From: Bin55 sp963667455
Lineage (GTDB): Bacteria > Pseudomonadota > Gammaproteobacteria > Pseudomonadales > Azotimanducaceae
Direction of reading: 5' to 3'
Assembly (NCBI GenBank): GCA_963667455.2
Contig: CAXXFR010000026.1
Location: forward strand, 434,001-498,000
Length of the DNA stretch: 64,000 nt
Below the pieces are notes generated by a model. It was not told where the DNA came from, ran no database searches, and was given only the letters and a program-made list of their open reading frames with translations. The position numbers were made by a program, and so were the translations under genes. This document shows positions 8,778 through 17,093 of the stretch, one piece after another (positions within the stretch are counted from its first letter, which is position 1; each line of letters starts with the position of its first letter).

Positions 8778-10033
8778 CTGAGATTGATTCAGAAACAGCA
8801 ATCAACGACTACATCGCCCAGTTTCTCCTACGTTATTTCCGAAGCGCTACCCAGACCGAAGTCCTACAACCCAACCTCGACCCTCAGCAAGACATCGATC
8901 TCTTGCGAATGTATTGGGCGATTTCGGAGTCTGTACGTGAATTAGTCCAATATCTGTCCGCCCATCGCCATGAAGTCCAAGCAATCATGGAGTTTCGAAG
9001 GCACGAAGAGGACGCTCGAGTTCGGGGGCGATTCGACTCAAGAGCAACGGTCATGCGAAGACTTGTGACGGGACATCCGACGTTGACCGTATCGCATGAG
9101 CCAGTGCGGACATTCGAGTCGGGACCCAACCATGTGCTGGTATGGGTGCTCGAAACAGCATGGCGGCTCGCGATGCACTTTGGGAACCTCGTGGGGGCAC
9201 AGGCAGGGCAACATGACCCCATAGAACAAAGCGCTTCTGGACTCGAGAAAATCCGCCGGTTTGACACCATCAGACAAGCGATGGCTAAGGTCGTACTAGG
9301 TCGCCGACCTTCATCTCACTCCGTGAAGAATGCCTTGACATCTCGGCGACAACTCTATTTGCTCGCCGCCCAAGCCTATCGAACCCTTCAGCTAATCGAA
9401 GCTGGAGATGAAGAGGCCATCCTCGACCTGCTGAACGACACTCTACTGGGACCCCTAGAAGTTTGGAGACGCTACGAATTAGCGGTTGGCCTCGCGATTT
9501 CGAGAGCTCTGTCCGCAGTCTTGAAGCAACCGCTAACTTTCAGTTTCTTTGGGAGCTCAATCGAGCCGATCTGCCGAATAGGAGGCTACGAGGTTCATTG
9601 GCAAACGCAAACTGACGACTACCAGACGCCTGCCGCCGAACCTTCCGAAGAAGCAACCAAGAGAATTTGGCAACACTACGCCATGCCTGATGGGTCTGAC
9701 CGTCCAGACTTGGTCGTACTAGACCCAGATGGCCAAGCCGTATCGGTCGTTGAGGTCAAGTATTTCGATGTTGAACGAAACGATGGCACGGATGCAATCC
9801 GATCAGCACTCACTCAGCTGGTTCGGTACTGCAGGGGATATCGGTCAGTGCCGGAGATCAATCAAATACTCGATGTGTCGGTTGTTGCTGTAATCGATCG
9901 AGGAACGACGAGTGTGCCTGTTCCAAAGCCATTCGGGGTGCCGTTGTTGGTGGACTTCAATGGCATCGTCCAACGAGATTTGGACTCTTGGGCGAAGCAC
10001 GTCGTCACTGCAAGTCCGACACCACAGAAGTAA
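8774..10033 (+). CDS. McrC/DUF2357-like protein with PD-(D/E)XK nuclease residues
   Basis: A 419-residue partner of the AAA+ gene, overlapping it by 4 bases. Around residues 77-125 it carries the McrC/DUF2357-type segment RVRGRFDSRATVMRRLVTG followed by FESGPNHVLVWVLETAWRLA (family form: GRID..AT....., then PEN.vL). The C-terminal third has a PD-(D/E)XK core: RPDLVVLDPDG, then VSVVEVKYFD, giving D...E-x-K. McrC proteins bridge to the McrB hexamer and cut DNA. The order sensor-motor-nuclease with tight spacing supports one restriction or anti-phage complex. The lipoprotein gene that follows is convergent and 3 bases away, so the operon ends here. The nuclease call is strong by motif, the target unknown. 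Confidence 0.75.
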   Translation: MTEIDSETAINDYIAQFLLRYFRSATQTEVLQPNLDPQQDIDLLRMYWAISESVRELVQYLSAHRHEVQAIMEFRRHEEDARVRGRFDSRATVMRRLVTGHPTLTVSHEPVRTFESGPNHVLVWVLETAWRLAMHFGNLVGAQAGQHDPIEQSASGLEKIRRFDTIRQAMAKVVLGRRPSSHSVKNALTSRRQLYLLAAQAYRTLQLIEAGDEEAILDLLNDTLLGPLEVWRRYELAVGLAISRALSAVLKQPLTFSFFGSSIEPICRIGGYEVHWQTQTDDYQTPAAEPSEEATKRIWQHYAMPDGSDRPDLVVLDPDGQAVSVVEVKYFDVERNDGTDAIRSALTQLVRYCRGYRSVPEINQILDVSVVAVIDRGTTSVPVPKPFGVPLLVDFNGIVQRDLDSWAKHVVTASPTPQK

Positions 10034-10036
10034 CAC

Positions 10037-10444
10037 TTACTCGGATGTATATCGGGACTCGAACTCAGTACAAGCCCACTCTGAAACTTCAACATCCCCA
10101 CGTCGGCTCAGGATTCGAACATTCGCAGTCATGGGCAAGGAATTGCTCCTTGCACATTCAATGTATGTTTCCAACACCAAGCGTGTATCGCTGGTGATCT
10201 CGAAACTGACACCCGCTCTCAGGAATGCTTTGCACACAAAGTCTGAAACAATAGGTGCTTGCGTTTCTAACCCACACGCAACAATGATGTCGTCTTCGGT
10301 ATATGGATACGACTCGACAGAGGCCCAGAAATTCCGCGTCCAACTTGGTTCACGTAAGACCGCACAACCCACTAGACCTGCCAAGAGAACCAGAACTCCA
10401 ACGACAGCGAGTGGTTTGGTTGTGGGAGTCCAGCACTTTCTCAT
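10037..10444 (-). CDS. Small putative lipoprotein
   Basis: A 135-residue product using the ATG at 10444; a longer in-frame start at 10504 would bury the signal peptide. The N-terminus has basic residues (MRKCWTPTTK), a hydrophobic stretch (LAVVGVLVLLAGL) and a lipobox LVGC with Cys27 as the acylation site. The +2 residue is Ala, not Asp, so sorting to the outer membrane would be expected. The mature part is ~109 residues with three further cysteines (ACG, VCK, ECA, plus ACT near the end) and matches no family I recognise. It is convergent with the nuclease gene of the McrBC-like cassette. Confidence 0.6.
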   Translation of the reverse strand: MRKCWTPTTKPLAVVGVLVLLAGLVGCAVLREPSWTRNFWASVESYPYTEDDIIVACGLETQAPIVSDFVCKAFLRAGVSFEITSDTRLVLETYIECARSNSLPMTANVRILSRRGDVEVSEWACTEFESRYTSE

Positions 10445-10545
10445 CTTGATTGCATCCAAAAAATTGTGCCGTCTCGAATTCTGCAGCCCTCGAGATTGCA
10501 GCAAGACCGGCTAACCGGAACTGGCAGTTCGACGATAGTGTAACT

Positions 10546-10585
10546 ACGGTACGGTACAGTACAATACGATACATCACACTACAGA
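10546..10585. repeat. 40-bp element of eight phased 5-bp units (AC-N3), putative operator
   Basis: Eight consecutive pentamers all beginning with AC run without a gap from 10546 to 10585 (units start ACGGT, ACGGT, ACAGT). The element ends 6 bases before the Shine-Dalgarno of the ribbon-helix-helix gene. Five bases is half a helical turn. Ribbon-helix-helix proteins often bind short tandem operators in their own promoters, so autoregulation is a reasonable inference. Confidence 0.5.
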
Positions 10586-10603
10586 CATCCAAAGGATCAG
10601 CCA

Positions 10604-10843
10604 GTGGAAGACGACGACCAATATCGAAAAGGCCCCAACTCTCGCATCAATCAAGTCCGCCTATCGGACTCGCTTCACACGAAACTCAAGGAAATGGCGA
10701 ACAGAGATGACCGCTCGCTCTCCTACGTGATTCGACAGGCATGCGTGGAGTACGCTGAACAAGACGACCAGGAACAGCGGTCGTTGAGAGATTCGATCGA
10801 AGGCGGCGAGCTCAAACCGGAATTACGTGGATCGATTGCTTAG
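10604..10843 (+). CDS. Ribbon-helix-helix (CopG/Arc-type) DNA-binding protein
   Basis: A 79-residue protein. Residues ~16-50 form the classic fold: a beta strand INQVRLSD, helix A SLHTKLKEMANRDD and helix B SLSYVIRQACVEYAEQ. The tail is acidic. The start is GTG with AAAGGA placed 8-10 bases upstream. Proteins of this size are antitoxins, plasmid-style repressors or small regulators. No toxin gene adjoins it: the next gene is a PhyH dioxygenase 177 bases away. The phased AC-N3 repeat just upstream is a likely binding site, which would make the gene autoregulated. It might also control the neighbouring McrBC-like cassette, but nothing in the sequence shows that. Confidence 0.75.
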   Translation: MEDDDQYRKGPNSRINQVRLSDSLHTKLKEMANRDDRSLSYVIRQACVEYAEQDDQEQRSLRDSIEGGELKPELRGSIA

Positions 10844-11020
10844 GTCAACGTCCTAGGTGCCCGCTCAGCATAGACTTCCCGGTTTCAGGCAAAACGAGAG
10901 TCTGAACGTGCTGGTTTACGTGCTCGTCCGTGCATTAAGCGCCGACGGCGAACGAGGAACTGGTACTCATGTCATTCAACATTCGTTATAGTCTGCAACT
11001 CATTTGATGCTCATTCTCAG

Positions 11021-11836
11021 ATGACTCAGTCCAGTGCAAGAGAAACCCGCGAGGCTCTCCTAGAAGACGGCTTCTGCATAGTCGACGGCCGATTGCCTCC
11101 TGGCAAGATCGATTTTCTGTCCAATTGGTCAGACGAATGGCTGGCAAGCATGAACAAGCCGGATCGATGGAAATACCAAGGATCGGACATTCATCTAATT
11201 GGCCACCGCAATCCCGCGAAGCGTTACCAGCAATATCCGAAAGATGAGACTATCGATTTCCTGATCGAGCATCCTGCACCAATCCTCGAAGAGCTTGGCT
11301 TGGGCGACTTCAAGTCTGGCGGTGCGTTCCAGATCATTTCAAAGCCACCGAACTCACCGAGCCTGTACTGGCATCAGGACTGGGGCCGATGGGACGACCC
11401 TCTTAGTATGTCCCCTTGGCCTCAACAGGTCTTTCTGAACTGGTACCTGTCCGATACTACGATTGAGAATGGTTGCCTGAGAGTCATACCAGGAAGTCAC
11501 CGCAAACGCATTGACCTACACGAACATCTCATCCCGCCTCACGAGGGCGGTGGATACGAAGTCGAAGAAACGAATGAGTGGATGTTCTGCGACCATCCAT
11601 TGGCGGTGGAGGTCCCCATTCAAACAGGGCAACTATTGGTCGCCGACGCTCGCCTGCTTCATGGGACCTACCCCAACACCACCTCTGTACGTCGTACCGT
11701 ATTGCTTGGATGGTACTTTCGAACTTCCAATGAAATTCCAGTAGGCTGGGACGACGATGTTCCCTTGGAACTCTTGAACCGCGATCCCGAAACACCTTTC
11801 GTCTTCAATCGACAGCCGGGCGCGTATCTGCGTTGA
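11021..11836 (+). CDS. Phytanoyl-CoA dioxygenase (PhyH) family protein
   Basis: A 271-residue Fe(II)/2-oxoglutarate-dependent oxygenase. The metal triad is visible: H and D in WHQDWG (~residues 116-121) and the distal His in LLHGTYPN (~212-219), with the 2-oxoglutarate-binding Arg in VRRTVLLGWYFR just after. NGCLRVIPGSHRKR is the usual PhyH loop. Substrate is unknown; bacterial members hydroxylate lipids, amino acids and natural products, and one subgroup acts on phytanoyl-CoA. It stands alone with 177 bases upstream and is not obviously part of an operon. Confidence 0.85.
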   Translation: MTQSSARETREALLEDGFCIVDGRLPPGKIDFLSNWSDEWLASMNKPDRWKYQGSDIHLIGHRNPAKRYQQYPKDETIDFLIEHPAPILEELGLGDFKSGGAFQIISKPPNSPSLYWHQDWGRWDDPLSMSPWPQQVFLNWYLSDTTIENGCLRVIPGSHRKRIDLHEHLIPPHEGGGYEVEETNEWMFCDHPLAVEVPIQTGQLLVADARLLHGTYPNTTSVRRTVLLGWYFRTSNEIPVGWDDDVPLELLNRDPETPFVFNRQPGAYLR

Positions 11837-11914
11837 TCAAGGTCAGTTTATGCTCGAAGGAGTGTTGAGAGCCGATCTTCGCCCACTTCGCAGGCGCATG
11901 CTGACCGAATTGGG

Positions 11915-12088
11915 TTAGCCAAGTTGGAACAAGGAGTGACCAACCATCGCGATAAATATCGTTACCGCGGGAAGGATTATGGCGTACACAATCATGATCC
12001 ACTGTACCCAGGCGAGGCGTCGGTTCATCTCCGAGAGTAGGCCAACGACCTGCTCTTGCTCGTTGTTTTGGTCTTCCATGTCTTCCAT
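11915..12088 (-). CDS. 57-residue single-pass membrane protein
   Basis: A small ORF supported by a good Shine-Dalgarno (AGGAG six bases before the ATG at 12088). It has an acidic N-terminus (MEDMEDQNNEQEQ), a short amphipathic part (LLSEMNRRLAWVQW) and one hydrophobic segment (IMIVYAIILPAVTIFIAMVG). No family is recognised. It lies just downstream of the ATP synthase operon on the same strand, ~170 bases after atpC, so read-through is possible. Its length makes it easy to miss; the ribosome-binding site and the clean transmembrane helix are the reasons to accept it. Confidence 0.55.
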   Translation of the reverse strand: MEDMEDQNNEQEQVVGLLSEMNRRLAWVQWIMIVYAIILPAVTIFIAMVGHSLFQLG

Positions 12089-12261
12089 TCGTTTCTCCTG
12101 CAATAGAGTGCACTTATAACCGGCGTATCAAGGTCGGATCAACCTGATGCCTCGAAGGTGAAATTGATATCCGTCTGTGGCTGTACGGACACAAGGTAAT
12201 CCAAACTCGAATGTTTGTAGGCACGCGCACTCCAAGTAATCGAGAGCAACGAGGAAAAGCG

Positions 12262-12684
12262 CTATCTTCGGCGTTTGCGCAATTCGTCTAGTGTACGCTG
12301 GCGTGCGGTGGCGTCGGCCAGCAGTGCTGTGGCCATGGAATAGTCCATCTCTCCAGCTTGTTCTTCCATCGCTCGCTTCGCTTGTGCTTCGGCTTCCGCA
12401 GCTGCTGCCTCATCGATGTCTGAAGCCCGCAGCGCCGTATCGGCCAATACGATCACATGGCCTGGCTGAACTTCGAGATAACCTCCCGAAGCGAAGAAAA
12501 CCTCCTCCGTACCGTCTTCAAGACGCAACGTGACCGGTCCGGGTTTCAGGCCGGTCAGCAACGGCGCGTGACCAGGCATGATGCCCAATCCGCCCAACGA
12601 TCCCACAACACTCACCATTTGCACCTTGCCGGAGAAGATTTCTTCCTCGGCGCTAACGATGTCGCATTGAGTTACGGAGGCCAT
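12262..12684 (-). CDS. atpC: ATP synthase F1 epsilon subunit
   Basis: Central-stalk subunit that couples rotor and catalytic head and can inhibit hydrolysis. A 140-residue protein with the beta-sandwich N-terminal domain (MASVTQCDIVSAEEEIFSGK, then GGLGIMPGHAPLLTGLKPGPV) and a C-terminal helical hairpin (residues ~88-140). The length is normal. It is the last gene of the operon, two bases after atpD. In many Gammaproteobacteria glmU follows directly; here ~6.8 kb of other genes separate them. Confidence 0.95.
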   Translation of the reverse strand: MASVTQCDIVSAEEEIFSGKVQMVSVVGSLGGLGIMPGHAPLLTGLKPGPVTLRLEDGTEEVFFASGGYLEVQPGHVIVLADTALRASDIDEAAAAEAEAQAKRAMEEQAGEMDYSMATALLADATARQRTLDELRKRRR

Positions 12685-12686
12685 AG

Positions 12687-14081
12687 TTATGCTTCCGCTT
12701 CCACCGTCAGGGTTTCAGCCTTTTGTCGGGCGGTGTCGATGTTGCCGACCATGTTGAAGGCCTGTTCGGGCAGGTCATCCACATCCCCGTCCAAAATTGC
12801 CTTCACGCTTCGAACTGTGTCTTCGCGAGAAACATACTGACCTTCACGTCCAGTGAACTGCTCGGCAACGAACATGGGCTGGGAGAAGAACTGCTGCATC
12901 TTGCGTGCCCGATAAACCAAGGCTTTATCTTCCTCGGTTAGTTCATCCATGCCCAGAATGGCAATGATGTCCTTGAGTTCCTGATATCTCTGAAGCACTT
13001 CCTGCGCACCTCGAGCAACGGTGTAGTGCTCCTGACCGACAACGTTTGGATCCAGCTGACGAGAGGTGGAGTCCAACGGATCGACTGCCGGATAGATTCC
13101 CAAGTCGGTAATCGCACGATTGAGCGTCACTGTCGAGTCCAAGTGTGCAAATGTTGTCGCCGGTGAAGGATCGGTCAGGTCGTCCGCTGGAACGTAGATT
13201 GCTTGTACCGAAGTAATGGACCCTGTCTTCGTAGTAGTGATCCGTTCCTGCAGAATCCCCATGTCTTCAGCCAAGTTCGGCTGGTATCCCACCGCCGATG
13301 GCATGCGTCCAAGCAGAGCGGATACTTCTACTCCTGCAAGTGTGTAGCGATAAATGTTGTCGATGAACAACAACACATCTCGGCCTTCGTCTCGAAACTG
13401 CTCGGCAAGAGTCACTCCCGACAATGCAACGCGAAGGCGGTTGCCCGGAGGCTCGTTCATCTGACCAAACACCAGCGCGATCTTGTCGAGAACGCCAGCT
13501 TCCATCATTTCGTAGTAGAAGCTGTTGCCTTCCCGAGTGCGTTCGCCCACTCCTGCGAATACCGACAGACCTGCGTGCTCAATGGCGATGTTCCGGATCA
13601 ATTCCAGCATGGTCACGGTCTTGCCGACACCGGCACCACCGAACAAACCGACTTTCCCGCCTCGAGCAAACGGACACATCAAGTCAATTACCTTGATTCC
13701 CGTTTCCAACAGTTCGTTACCGCCTTTCTGATCCTCGTAGGTGGGAGACGGTCTGTGAATTGGCTGGTTTACCCGGGCGTTGATCTCGCCCTTCTCATCG
13801 ATGGAGTTGCCCAGTACATCCATGATGCGACCAAGAGTCTCTTCACCAACCGGAATGGCGATGGGTTGGCCCGTATCGACAACATCCAAGCCTCGCGACA
13901 ATCCTTCCGAGGATCCGAGCGCAATCGTTCTCACCACGCCATCGCCAAGCTGCTGTTGCACCTCGAGCGTCAAACCGGTTTCGACAACCGTCAGCGCATC
14001 GAATACTTGCGGAACGGCATCTCGCTCGAATTCAACGTCGATCACAGCTCCGATGACCTGTACGATTTTCCCGTTGCTCAT
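12687..14081 (-). CDS. atpD: ATP synthase F1 beta subunit (catalytic)
   Basis: Catalytic nucleotide-binding subunit, 464 residues. Walker A is GGAGVGKT (148-155), with catalytic Glu/Arg region GVGERTREGN and the DELSEED-equivalent loop here reading DELTEEDK. Start ATG (MSNGKIVQVIGAVIDVEF) fits the family. Forty-two bases separate it from atpG. Confidence 0.97.
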   Translation of the reverse strand: MSNGKIVQVIGAVIDVEFERDAVPQVFDALTVVETGLTLEVQQQLGDGVVRTIALGSSEGLSRGLDVVDTGQPIAIPVGEETLGRIMDVLGNSIDEKGEINARVNQPIHRPSPTYEDQKGGNELLETGIKVIDLMCPFARGGKVGLFGGAGVGKTVTMLELIRNIAIEHAGLSVFAGVGERTREGNSFYYEMMEAGVLDKIALVFGQMNEPPGNRLRVALSGVTLAEQFRDEGRDVLLFIDNIYRYTLAGVEVSALLGRMPSAVGYQPNLAEDMGILQERITTTKTGSITSVQAIYVPADDLTDPSPATTFAHLDSTVTLNRAITDLGIYPAVDPLDSTSRQLDPNVVGQEHYTVARGAQEVLQRYQELKDIIAILGMDELTEEDKALVYRARKMQQFFSQPMFVAEQFTGREGQYVSREDTVRSVKAILDGDVDDLPEQAFNMVGNIDTARQKAETLTVEAEA

Positions 14082-14123
14082 ATTTCTTCCTAAACTCTGC
14101 GAAGTCAGCCGGTTCTTTCCGAG

Positions 14124-14984
14124 CTACAGCGCGGCGGCTCCTCCGACGATTTCTGCTATTTCCTGTGTGATGGCGGCCTGCCTTGCATTGTTGTAGAGCA
14201 GGGCTAGTTCTTCGATCATTTCCTCGGCGTTGTCGGTTGCATTCTTCATTGCAACCATCCGTGCCGCTTGTTCGCACGCCGTGTTTTCGACCACTGCCTG
14301 ATACACCTGCGACTCGATGTGGCGTTGAACCAAACCATCAATCAGATCCCGCGCATCCGGCTCGTAGATGTAGTCCCATCGATGCTGCATTTCCGACTCC
14401 TCGGATTGAACCAAAGGCAAGAGCTGACGAACGTGCGGTCGCTGCTGCATGCTGCTGATGAATTCATTGGAGACGAGGTCCAAACGATCGATCGTGCCTT
14501 CGGAGAAGCTGTCGAGCATGATCTTCAGGCTTCCCACCAGTGACTCAACCTCTGGAACTTCGCCCACGCCGTTGATCGCCGCGACGACGTTGCCTCCCAC
14601 TGAACGAAAGAAAGCCGCGGCCTTGTTTCCAATGAGCGCCAAGTCCGCTCCGACACCGCTTTCGTCCCACTTTCGGAATTCCTGCAACAACACTCGAAAC
14701 ATGTTGGTGTTCAGACCGCCACACTGACCCTTGTCAGTGGATACAACGATGTAGCCAATGCGGTTGACTTCTCGCTCGGTCATGAATTGGTGTCGATATT
14801 CCGGACTTGAACTGGCCAAGTGACTGATCAAATTGCGAATGCGAAACGCATACGGGCGCGCTTCGTTCATCCGATCCTGGGTTCTTCGCATCTTGCTGGC
14901 CGCGACCATCTGCATGGCACTCGTGACTTTCTTGGTGTTCTCCACGCTGCCAATTTTCTTCTTGATCTCGCGACCGACGGTCAT
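14124..14984 (-). CDS. atpG: ATP synthase F1 gamma subunit
   Basis: Rotor shaft, 286 residues (E. coli 287). Both terminal coiled-coil helices are clear: GREIKKKIGSVENTKKVTSAMQMV at the N-terminus (positions ~3-26) and the C-terminal helix ending RQAAITQEIAEIVGGAAAL with the ATDNAEEMIEEL signature before it. The stop abuts the 42-base gap to atpD, and the start follows the atpA stop without any gap. Confidence 0.96.
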   Translation of the reverse strand: MTVGREIKKKIGSVENTKKVTSAMQMVAASKMRRTQDRMNEARPYAFRIRNLISHLASSSPEYRHQFMTEREVNRIGYIVVSTDKGQCGGLNTNMFRVLLQEFRKWDESGVGADLALIGNKAAAFFRSVGGNVVAAINGVGEVPEVESLVGSLKIMLDSFSEGTIDRLDLVSNEFISSMQQRPHVRQLLPLVQSEESEMQHRWDYIYEPDARDLIDGLVQRHIESQVYQAVVENTACEQAARMVAMKNATDNAEEMIEELALLYNNARQAAITQEIAEIVGGAAAL

Positions 14985-16538
14985 TTATTCGGCCCCGTAG
15001 TCGTGGCTGGATGCGAACTCATCCACGGCCTTCTTCATGTATTCCACAACTTCGTCGTCGTGCCGGCCAGTAGCGGTGATGTCAGCCATCCACTCGCCGT
15101 GCTCCGAGTTCATGTAGCTCAGCAAGTCACGTTCAAAGTCGAGAACTTTGTTGACCGGAACGTTATCCAGATAGCCCTCATTCGCCGCAAACAACGACAC
15201 TCCCATTTCAGCGACTGACATGGGCGAGAACTGAGGTTGCTTCATGAGTTCTTCAACCCGCTCTCCGTGCTCCAACTGCCGACGAGTCGCTTCGTCCAAG
15301 TCGGAAGCAAACTGGGAAAACGCCGCTAATTCTCGATACTGAGCCAGGGCCAGTTTGATGCCACCCGCCAATCGGCGCATGAAGTCAACTTGAGCATCTC
15401 CACCGACACGGGAAACCGAAATTCCAGGACTCATCGCCGGTCGGATACCGGCATTGAAACGATCCGTTTCCAAATAGATCTGTCCATCCGTGATCGAGAT
15501 CACGTTGGTTGGAACAAATGCACCAACGTCACCTGCCTGAGTCTCGATGATGGGCAATGCCGTCAGCGATCCCGTCTTGCCCTTCACTTCACCGTTGGTC
15601 ATTTGCTCGACGTAGTCGGCATTGACACGTGCGGCTCGTTCCAACAACCGCGAATGCAGATAGAAGATGTCTCCGGGATAGGCCTCTCGACCAGGAGGCC
15701 GCCGCAACAAAAGCGAAATCTGTCGGTACGCCCACGCCTGCTTGGTCAGATCGTCGTAGATGATCAAAGCATCTTCGCCTCGATCCCTAAAGTACTCGCC
15801 GATACTGCAACCGGAATAGGGCGCGATGTATTGCAAAGGAGCAGGTTCTGCGGCCGATGCGGAAACTACAACGGTGTGTTCCATTGCTCCACTTTCTTCC
15901 AAAGTACGAACAATGTTGGCGATCGTCGACATCTTCTGCCCGATCGCCACGTAAATGCACTTGATCCCTGTGCCTTTCTGATTGATGATCGCGTCAACGG
16001 CAATTGCAGTCTTGCCGATCTGACGGTCGCCAATGATGAGTTCTCGCTGGCCGCGACCGATCGGAATCATGGCGTCGATGCACTTGATGCCAAGCTGAAC
16101 CGGTTCGCTTACACCCTGTCGTGCAATTACGCCCGGGGCCACTTTTTCGATCGGAGAACTCGAGCTTGCCTGAATCGGTCCCTTGCCGTCGATGGGATTA
16201 CCAAGCGCGTCCACGACGCGACCCAACATTTCAGGTCCAGTGGGAACTTCGGCAATTCGCTTGGTGCACCGCGCGGTCATGCCTTCGGACAGTTCCCGAT
16301 ACTCACCAAGAACGACGGCTCCGACCGAGTCCCGTTCCAAGTTCATCGCCATCCCGAAGACCCCGCCGGGAAACTCGATCATTTCTCCGTATTGGGCTTC
16401 AGCAAGACCGTGAATGCGCACGATGCCGTCCGAGACGGAAACGATGGTTCCCTCATTCTGAGGTTGCACCGCAACGTCGAGCTGTGAGATGCGACCCTTG
16501 ATGAGTTCGCTGATTTCAGATGGATTGAGTGTGTCCAT
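14985..16538 (-). CDS. atpA: ATP synthase F1 alpha subunit
   Basis: Non-catalytic nucleotide-binding subunit, 517 residues (E. coli 513). Walker A is GDRQIGKT (170-177). Other hallmarks are RGQRELIIGDRQ, the catalytic-site Arg finger region in SPGISVSRVGG and the N-terminal delta-binding helix SEISELIKGRI. Twelve bases separate it from atpH. Confidence 0.97.
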   Translation of the reverse strand: MDTLNPSEISELIKGRISQLDVAVQPQNEGTIVSVSDGIVRIHGLAEAQYGEMIEFPGGVFGMAMNLERDSVGAVVLGEYRELSEGMTARCTKRIAEVPTGPEMLGRVVDALGNPIDGKGPIQASSSSPIEKVAPGVIARQGVSEPVQLGIKCIDAMIPIGRGQRELIIGDRQIGKTAIAVDAIINQKGTGIKCIYVAIGQKMSTIANIVRTLEESGAMEHTVVVSASAAEPAPLQYIAPYSGCSIGEYFRDRGEDALIIYDDLTKQAWAYRQISLLLRRPPGREAYPGDIFYLHSRLLERAARVNADYVEQMTNGEVKGKTGSLTALPIIETQAGDVGAFVPTNVISITDGQIYLETDRFNAGIRPAMSPGISVSRVGGDAQVDFMRRLAGGIKLALAQYRELAAFSQFASDLDEATRRQLEHGERVEELMKQPQFSPMSVAEMGVSLFAANEGYLDNVPVNKVLDFERDLLSYMNSEHGEWMADITATGRHDDEVVEYMKKAVDEFASSHDYGAE

Positions 16539-16550
16539 AGTTGTGCCTAG

Positions 16551-17090
16551 TTATGCGCGTTGCATGTGAGCGCGCAGCTTTTCGAGCTTGCCCCGCACCG
16601 TGCCGTCCAATACTGTGTCTCCTGCTCGTATCAGCGCTCCGCCCAGTACCGATGGATCGACAATGGACGATAGGTTGATGTCGCGCTCAAATCTGCGGCG
16701 CAACGCATCTTCAAATCGCTGTCTTTCCGAATCGGAGAGTTCAACTGCTGCGGTTACTTCAACCGCCAAAGTGCGTCGTTCCTCCTCGAGACGAACCTCA
16801 AACGCTTCGCGAACTTGAGGTATGAGCTCAAGACGTCGGTTATCGGCGAGAACCTGAATGAAACGTCTCATGGAATCGGTGAGTTGATCTCCGAGCAGAT
16901 CGGTCAGACCCAATGCCTTTCGCGCAGGCGAATGCACCGGCGATTCAATCAGCTGTCGGACTTCCGAAACCTGAATCGTCTGGGTGAGCAGTCGCAAGAC
17001 GTCCGACCAGCGATCCAATTGGTTCTGGTCCTTCGCAATGTCGAATGCCGCGCTCGCGTAGGGGCGAGCCAACGTCGCGAGTTCCGCCAA
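16551..17090 (-). CDS. atpH: ATP synthase F1 delta subunit
   Basis: Peripheral-stalk connector on top of F1, 179 residues (E. coli 177). The N-terminal six-helix domain begins MAELATLARPYASAAFDIAK, the family start. The C-terminal part has VTAAVELSDSERQRFEDAL and ends with the typical GGALIRAGDTVLDGTVRGKLEKLR segment. Three bases separate it from atpF. Confidence 0.96.
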   Translation of the reverse strand: MAELATLARPYASAAFDIAKDQNQLDRWSDVLRLLTQTIQVSEVRQLIESPVHSPARKALGLTDLLGDQLTDSMRRFIQVLADNRRLELIPQVREAFEVRLEEERRTLAVEVTAAVELSDSERQRFEDALRRRFERDINLSSIVDPSVLGGALIRAGDTVLDGTVRGKLEKLRAHMQRA

Positions 17091-17093
17091 GGT

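Noticed and set aside
10604..10843. RHH protein as antitoxin of a type II toxin-antitoxin pair.
   Set aside because: No small toxin gene lies within reach on the same strand; the next gene is a 271-residue PhyH oxygenase 177 bases away.
15390..16487. A 365-codon open frame antisense to atpA, and similar long frames antisense to atpD (13203-14093), glmS/glmU (3771-4556) and def (39902-40465).
   Set aside because: They mirror highly conserved genes on the other strand, have no ribosome-binding sites or family motifs and look like composition artefacts.
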